Shown piece by piece: positions 32,135-37,500 of a stretch of 37,500 nucleotides of DNA. The first letter of the stretch is position 1, and every line of letters starts with the position of its first letter. The notes beneath the pieces were generated by a model. It saw only the letters and a program-made list of their open reading frames with translations, searched no databases and was not told where the DNA came from. Origin of the DNA: Monocercomonoides exilis (taxonomy: Eukaryota > Preaxostyla > Oxymonadida > Polymastigidae). The stretch is from assembly GCA_001643675.2 (NCBI GenBank), contig LSRY02000036.1, positions 125,001-162,500 of the forward strand. Direction: 5' to 3'. The position numbers and the translations under genes are program-made.

Positions 32135-33784
32135 TTAGTAATCCCCTTTCATCCATCCCGGAACCTCACTCTCAACATAGTTCTTCCAAAATGTCTTCAT
32201 CGTCCACCCTTCCTTGTTGCTGATGTTTGCATCGTGCCTCATCCACTCCGGAGGTTCGCTCTTAACATTCGCAATCCACAGCATCGCCATCGTCCTCCCG
32301 CTCTTGTCCACTTGTGTCGTTCTGTGCCTCATCCACTCTGGCGGTGCTGTCTTCACCCACGTAATCCAGTGCATAGCCATCGTCATTCCATTCTGGTCAA
32401 TAAATATTGCTCCGTGTCTCATCCACTCCGGAGGCTCTGTTTGCACATCCCCAATCCAATGCATCGCCATTGTCCATCCGTTCTCATCCCCAACCGTAAC
32501 CTCGTGCCGCATCCACTCTGGTGGTTCTGATTTGACGTGTCTGATCCAGTGCATCGCCATCGTCCACCCGTCCTTGTCCACTTGCATCCCCCTGTGTCGC
32601 ATCCACTCCGGCGGCTCTGTTTGCACATCCCCAATCCAGTGCATGGCCATCGTTCTCCCATACATGTCCCCACGCCCCACATCGTGCCTCATCCATTCCG
32701 GAGGTTCGCTCTTCACATTCTCTATCCACAGCATCGCCATTGTTCTTCCTTCCTCATCTCCTTCTGCCGCCTCGTGCCTCATTTCCTCTGGAGGCTCTGC
32801 TTTTTTTCCAACAATCCAGTTCATCGCCTCTGTTCTTCCATTTCTGTCATAACCTTTCGCTTTGTCCTTTCCTTCTTCACATCTTTCACATTTTCTCTCA
32901 TTTTCACAGCTCGTTCCCTCTCTTCTCTTTTCTTTATCGTGAGGTGCTTTGTCCGCCTTCATCCACTCAGGAGGGTTTGTTTTGATGTGCTTTATCCACA
33001 GCATATCCATCGTCCATCCACCATTGTTCGCAAGCGTTACGTCGTGCCTCATCCATTCCGGTGGCTCTGTTTTCACATTTTCAATCCAGATCATCGCCAT
33101 CGTCCACCCGTTCTTGTTGCGCAGAGTGATGTCATGTCTCATCCATCCCAGAACATCCGTTTTAACTTCACTTATCCACAACATGGCCATCGTCCAGCCA
33201 TCATTGTCTGCAAGTGCAGGATCGTGCCTCATCCATTCCGGTGGAGTATCTTCTTTCAAAATAATCCACTTCATTGCCATTGTTCTTCCCCAAATATCTT
33301 TAAGAGCATTATCATGTCTCATCCATTCAGGTGGTTCTGTTTTAACTTCTTGAATCCATTTCATTGCCATTGTCCATCCACAGTTATCTTTTAGTGTAAT
33401 GTCATGCCTCATCCATTCTGGAGGTTCTGTTTTGATATTCTTTATCCAACACATGGACATTGTAGATCCGTCATTATCGCCAAGCGTTGTATCATGTCTC
33501 ATCCATGCTGGTGGTTCTGTCCCTACGTTATTAATCCACTTCATTGCCATTGTCCGTCCGTCATTGCTGCCAAGTGTGACGTCGTGCCTCATCCATTCTG
33601 GCGGTTCTGTTTTTACATTATAAATCCACAACATGGCCATTGTTTCACCATAATTGTTGCGAATTGCAATATCATGTCTCATACTCTTTGGTGGTTCCGT
33701 TTCTTTGTACCTTATCCAATTCATAGCCTTGGTATTTCCATATGCATCTTTATCAGGATTCATCGCATCAACTTTATTTCCCAT
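32135..33784 (-). CDS. 17-repeat Trp/Met-rich protein (TMAMxWI...EPPEWMRHD), 549 aa
   Basis: A single exon from the ATG at 33784 to TAA. Almost the whole protein is seventeen tandem units of about 30 residues, with the pattern G-x-T-M-A-M-x-W-I, four variable residues, T-E-P-P-E-W-M-R-H-D, then about seven residues ending in D/N-x-x-G. Unit 9 is followed by a 45-residue Lys/Glu/Cys-rich insert (KEKRREGTSCENERKCERCE). The first and last units are degenerate, as in solenoid caps. The D/N-G-x-T-x-A-M spacing recalls the ankyrin DxxGxTxLHxA start, but the helix-2 consensus is replaced by EPPEWMRH. It is therefore an ankyrin-like or novel solenoid. From memory, similar repeats occur in trichomonads and oxymonads, unsearched. 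A protein-binding role is inference. No signal peptide is seen. The GC content is higher than in the flanks. Confidence 0.85.
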   Translation of the reverse strand: MGNKVDAMNPDKDAYGNTKAMNWIRYKETEPPKSMRHDIAIRNNYGETMAMLWIYNVKTEPPEWMRHDVTLGSNDGRTMAMKWINNVGTEPPAWMRHDTTLGDNDGSTMSMCWIKNIKTEPPEWMRHDITLKDNCGWTMAMKWIQEVKTEPPEWMRHDNALKDIWGRTMAMKWIILKEDTPPEWMRHDPALADNDGWTMAMLWISEVKTDVLGWMRHDITLRNKNGWTMAMIWIENVKTEPPEWMRHDVTLANNGGWTMDMLWIKHIKTNPPEWMKADKAPHDKEKRREGTSCENERKCERCEEGKDKAKGYDRNGRTEAMNWIVGKKAEPPEEMRHEAAEGDEEGRTMAMLWIENVKSEPPEWMRHDVGRGDMYGRTMAMHWIGDVQTEPPEWMRHRGMQVDKDGWTMAMHWIRHVKSEPPEWMRHEVTVGDENGWTMAMHWIGDVQTEPPEWMRHGAIFIDQNGMTMAMHWITWVKTAPPEWMRHRTTQVDKSGRTMAMLWIANVKSEPPEWMRHDANISNKEGWTMKTFWKNYVESEVPGWMKGDY

Positions 33785-34019
33785 TTCCTTGTTATTTTTG
33801 AATAAACAGGCAACTGCTTGTTGCTTGCAAACAAGTGATTTAACAAAAATGTTTGATCTTTCAAGAATTCTGTTTCGTTATGGGTCTTTTGATTTTTTGG
33901 GATTGTGTTTTTGCTTTTTAAATTTTATCAACACGATGTTTGGTGATATTTTTCTCAATTTTTTGAATTTTTCTATCTTTCTTTCTTTCTGACTTTTTTT
34001 TATTTTTTAATTTTTTTTT

Positions 34020-34082
34020 TTTTTTTGTTTTGTTTTGTTTTGTTTTGTTTTGTTTTGTTTTGTTTTGTTTTGTTTTGTTTTG

Positions 34083-34113
<31 letters not shown>

Positions 34114-34137
34114 TGTTTTTGTTTTTGTTTTTGTTTC
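34020..34137. repeat. (TTTTG)n then (TTTTTG)n microsatellite
   Basis: About fifteen TTTTG pentamers change to about six TTTTTG hexamers, preceded by a poly-T run. This is a replication-slippage type tract. Confidence 0.97.
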
Positions 34138-35057
34138 ATAAACATGAAATTTCAAAATTTCATATTAAAAAAATCTTGACACTCATTACAATCAGTTTTG
34201 CAATTATAGTTTGTGTTAACAATGGTGGACACTTTCAATAACTGTGGACAGTCGCATTATCTCAACAACCATTGAAAGTTGCTTTTTGACTATAAACACA
34301 ATTATTCCTTCATTGAATATAAACCAACATGAATTGTTTTAATCATTTATCCAACACAGCGAAAAATAACAATTCTTATTTTTTATTTTCGGAGAAAATC
34401 GGAGAAATTAAATTCTTAAAGTTTCTCCGAAATTTAAAAATGTTTTATTCTTAATTCTGCAGAGCAAGTTGTTTCATTTCTGTATGTCTCACAAGTTCAT
34501 ATGGGGCAAAATATTTCACTTCAAGCATTTTCATTGAAAAATAATGCACTTTTCATTGACTTTTTTTTATCAAAAAAACTCAATAAGAATGGGTCCATTT
34601 TTTGATATTCGTGAAATGTTGGAAAACTTAATGTTTTAATTTCAACGATGCCTGTTTGCAGATTTGAAAATCAAATTTATTTTGAAATCTGAGAAAGTGT
34701 GGTAATGTAATTAGAAAAACATTTTTTTCATGCTTTGTGCATAAAAAGCTTGAAAGTCCGTATTTTCCCCCATTTGAATTAAATAGGTCGAAAGATAAGC
34801 TAACAAAAGCGTATTGTCTTAAATAATTAACGTTCTATAAGTCATCATCAGATTTATGAAATGTTTTTCAATGATAATGTGTAAAAATAAAAACAATGAA
34901 TAATATTTTTAAAACAATATTGGGAACGGAATGATCAACATTTTTTGATCATTTTCGATCTCTTTTTCAGATCAGTTAAACGTTTGTAACTTTTCCAAAA
35001 GAATGACCAATATAAGGAAAAGTCAGCAATTAGAATTTCAGATTAAATTACTATACG

Positions 35058-35128
35058 TAATCTCTGATGGTGGGAGATGGAAGTGTTAGCTCCTCCATCT
35101 CTGATTGGTGCCTCCACTGAGGAGATTA
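35058..35128. other. Compact inverted-repeat island, possible structured RNA or transposon terminus
   Basis: TAATCTC (35058-35064) pairs with GAGATTA (35122-35128). Nested within it, GAGATGGA (35074-35081) pairs with TCCATCTC (35094-35101). The 9-mer ATCTCTGAT occurs twice. A further small stem follows (ATACC 35133-35137 with GGTAT 35142-35146). The island is clearly GC-richer than its surroundings. A TGATGG after the outer stem and a CTGA before its partner would fit a C/D-box snoRNA outline, but the strong inner stem would not. A palindromic transposon end is the main alternative. The strand is unknown. Confidence 0.4.
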
Positions 35129-35305
35129 GGTGATACCAAGGGGTATTTCTAAGTTGGAATATTATCGAAAATTTTTTTGATTTTTTTTTCTTTTCAAACA
35201 AAAATGTTTTTACAAAATAAAAATTAGATCATTACCAGAATATTTTTGTTATGAGCGTTATCAAAAAACAAAACAGGACAAGGATTGTTTAATGGAAGAA
35301 ATCAA

Positions 35306-36846
35306 ATGATGGCATTTAACTATAGACAAATAGAAAATCGTTTGGAGCGGATTGCAACAATAGTTTTGGATGGAAAGGCAATGACAGTGGATGAAGCGAA
35401 TCTACACGAGTTCAGCCGTTCAGCCATAAATAGAGCAATTGCAGCTTTGGAAAACAAAAGAAAAGTCGGCAAAATTGGTCACACAGAGTTGCTAACAGAC
35501 GAAGAAAAGAAAACAGTTGAGGATGATATTGGCTGCGAAAGTTCAAGTGGAGTGAGCATTTCTGTTTCTCAAATGAAACAATTTGTTTGTTTTTTCTTAT
35601 ATCAACAAACATTTTTTTTGTTGTCTTATTTTAGATGAAATCTGTCATTTCTGATAGAAAAAAAAATCTATTTGAAGAAGAAAAAGAAAAAATTGAAAAT
35701 TTGAAGTCAACGCTCTTCTCATTCATTAAAAGGAATCCACACATTTAATTGTCTCTTCTAAGAAACGTTGATATTCAACGATTAACTGTTTCAAATAAAC
35801 AAACACTCCAGCCTTTCTTCGAACTTCTTCAACATCTTCATTATACTTACAAATATTCTTCTTCATTGATATTCAATACTGACGAATCTTGCCTTCGCCT
35901 CTCAGATACAACCAAAAAGCTTGTTGTGCATCCTTTTAATTCACCAGCTGGATTTAACAGAACACACACGAACATGCCAAACGCCACATTGTGCGTTGCA
36001 GCTGCTGCAGATGGTTATTCTTTGAAAAGTATCGTTTTATGGCCTTCGAAGAAGATTTCAGCCGAACTGCGTGTGATGCTCAGCTCGTCAATAAATATCT
36101 GGGAAGACAACGATGGCTGGACGACCGACGTAATATTAAGAAGATATGCAAAAGATATTCTCCTTCCAAGAATCGTGGAAAGACGAACTCTTTTAGACAA
36201 AGATGAAGAAAGATGCCTTCTTCTGTTGGATTCTCATCCATCGAGAGCACAGCCAGACATTTGGAAAAAATTCGCCGATGCCTCCATCAATGTGGTGACT
36301 TTCATCCCTCACAGCACACATTTCGCTCAGTCTCTCGACCGTGGAGTATTTACCGTCCACAAAAAATGTTTTAACACAAAATATGTCGTTCCTTCTTCTT
36401 CTTCTGTCTCTCTTCGAAGAAAAGCAATTGCAGATGCCCTTCCTCAGGCTCTGCAAACAGCATAATTGCCTGAAACAATTGTTTCTTCGTTTGTCAAAAG
36501 TGGAGTGTTTTCAAATGAATGGAATGCTGTTCTTTCCTCTTTACATGATGAGCCTACTGTGACACTGAAGAATAAGAACCACAGATTTGATTTTCATGGG
36601 AAAATGATTACCGACCAAGATTTTTTGGATGAACGGAGAAATCAAAAGAAAATGAAAGAAGAGAAGATAAGGAATGATGATAATGAAAAAAAACTGTGGA
36701 AAAAATTGTTTGAGGATGATAAACCAAAGAAAAAGAAAATTCCACGAAAAAAAGTGTTTATTGATGATTATTCTGGTGATGAAAGAATACAAGAAAATTC
36801 CAGAAAAATAATCAAAAGAGAGTTAATTGACTCTATTTATTTCTAG
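35306..36846 (+). pseudogene. Pogo/Tigger-like DDE transposase, two in-frame TAA codons
   Basis: Exon 1 is 35306-35584 and a 50-base intron fits at 35585-35634 (donor GTTTGT, acceptor TTTTAG). Exon 2 is 35635-36846, giving 497 codons in one frame ending in TAG. The N-terminus is a helix-turn-helix region with LLTDEEKKTVEDDIG, like pogo/CENP-B proteins. The DDE_1 catalytic core has the first Asp in LIFNTDES, the second in LLLLDSHPSR, and the third acidic residue in STHFAQSLDRGVF. The C-terminal LPETIVSSFVKSGVF matches the usual region after the catalytic core, followed by a Lys/Glu-rich tail. Two TAA codons interrupt exon 2 at 35746-35748 and 36463-36465, both followed by TTG. Coding-like sequence continues in the same frame on both sides of each. 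The best reading is a recently inactivated copy. The ATG could be 35306 or 35309. Confidence 0.85.
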
Positions 36847-37500
36847 TATTTTTTATTTTAAATAGAAACAAACATGCTTTCGTGAAATTGAAATTTTTTA
36901 TTTTTTCTTTCGCATATGAAAAAAAAAACCGGATTAAAAATACCACTTTAATTAATTTCGATTGAATTGTCTGTCGACTTGTCGAGTCATATGAAGAATG
37001 TCGGTCTGCAGAGAGGTATAATTCCATGAATAAAAATATAACGGTTATTTGAGACATGAATTTAAATTTTTTGTTTTCAAAATTTTGTTCCACACTGTTC
37101 TTTCAAAGATTTTTCTCAACTTTTAAAAATTATTTAATTTGATATTTCATAAAATGTCAGTTTCGTAGTTATTCGATCACAGAAAAAGTTTGGAACTAAT
37201 TATTGAATTTAACATTAACACAAAAGTTTTGACCCGCAAAAGAATAATTGAAAAATTTGTTCGTATAAAGGTTTATCAGATCTTAAACATTCAATAATTA
37301 TTTTTTATTTAAATCAAATAAAAGATTTGAAGATAATAAAATTGCATACTAACTATAATAAAACACATTCGCACATTTATTAAAAAGAATACATATTAAT
37401 GACCGCTTTTTGTTCTTTATCTGATGATTATGCTGAACGTTTGAATGACAGTCACACTCCATTATTACCAACGTTAATATCATGCCAAAATATGGAAAGT
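36847..37500. other. AT-rich 3' flank to the window edge
   Basis: No gene seen. There is no obvious inverted partner to sequences upstream of the DDE transposase, so its transposon ends are not defined here. Confidence 0.5.

Larger units (their letters stand above)
33785..35305. other. AT-rich intergenic DNA upstream of the DDE element
   Basis: This contains a TTTTG/TTTTTG tract, a small hairpin (CTTTCAAT at 34231-34238 pairing with ATTGAAAG near 34270), and the GC-richer inverted-repeat island at 35058-35128. No protein gene is seen. Part of this stretch may be the 5' end of the DDE transposon, but no matching terminus was found downstream. Confidence 0.45.

Noticed and set aside
32078-33805. 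Plus-strand repeat proteins (CLIHSGG and PHPLRR patterns)
   Set aside because: They are antisense shadows of the 17-unit repeat gene; the minus-strand frame is single, continuous and has the conserved unit.
35746-36465. TAA read as glutamine, as in some oxymonads and diplomonads, to explain the two TAA codons in the DDE transposase
   Set aside because: The long intact genes here (1192, 763, 549, 466, 444, 436, 411 and 385 residues, many Gln-rich) contain no internal TAA or TAG, and several genes end sensibly at TAA. A reassigned code would show such codons often.
1-37500. CRISPR array, bacterial operons or tRNA/rRNA genes
   Set aside because: No spaced direct repeats, no ribosome-binding sites or gene overlaps of bacterial type, and no tRNA or rRNA signature recognised; splicing shows the DNA is eukaryotic nuclear.

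Overview
The window is nuclear DNA of a microbial eukaryote. It is AT-rich, has short GT-AG introns (45 to about 320 bases), carries many microsatellites, and has genes packed on both strands with no operons. Three things suggest an oxymonad of the Monocercomonoides type: the intron style, a pair of helical-repeat paralogues like a large family I recall from that genome, and a Trp/Met-rich 30-residue repeat protein. This assignment rests on memory and was not searched. Long intact reading frames hold no in-frame TAA or TAG, and genes end in TAA, TAG and TGA, so the standard code applies.

Layout, left to right. 1-4.8 kb: a tentative minus-strand gene end, then a hAT transposase (minus) broken by one TGA. 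4.8-14.5 kb: a two-membrane-segment protein (plus), a Gly/Pro/Trp repeat protein with EF-hand-like ends (minus), and a seven-exon, 1192-residue armadillo/HEAT-like protein (minus) whose three large central introns carry microsatellites. 14.5-20.7 kb: a 763-residue low-complexity protein (minus), a three-exon class I SAM methyltransferase (plus), the V-ATPase proteolipid subunit c (minus, three exons) and a 436-residue helical protein (plus). Two of these neighbours form divergent promoter pairs.

20.7-28.1 kb: a relic of the 30-residue-repeat family, split by a 982-bp foldback element with near-perfect 383-bp arms. Removing the element together with one TA copy restores the repeat frame exactly. 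Next come two convergent paralogues (plus and minus) that share exon structure. 28.1-32.1 kb: low-complexity intergenic DNA with CTT, CT, TTA and TTTTTA tracts. 32.1-33.8 kb: the intact 17-repeat protein (minus). 33.8-37.5 kb: a TTTTG tract, a small GC-richer inverted-repeat island, and a pogo/Tigger-like DDE transposase (plus) with one intron and two in-frame TAA codons.

The clearest housekeeping gene is V-ATPase subunit c. The most interesting region is the foldback element inside the repeat-gene relic, together with the intact member of that repeat family 10 kb away. Exon boundaries were set by hand from GT-AG sites and phase; none is backed by transcript data.
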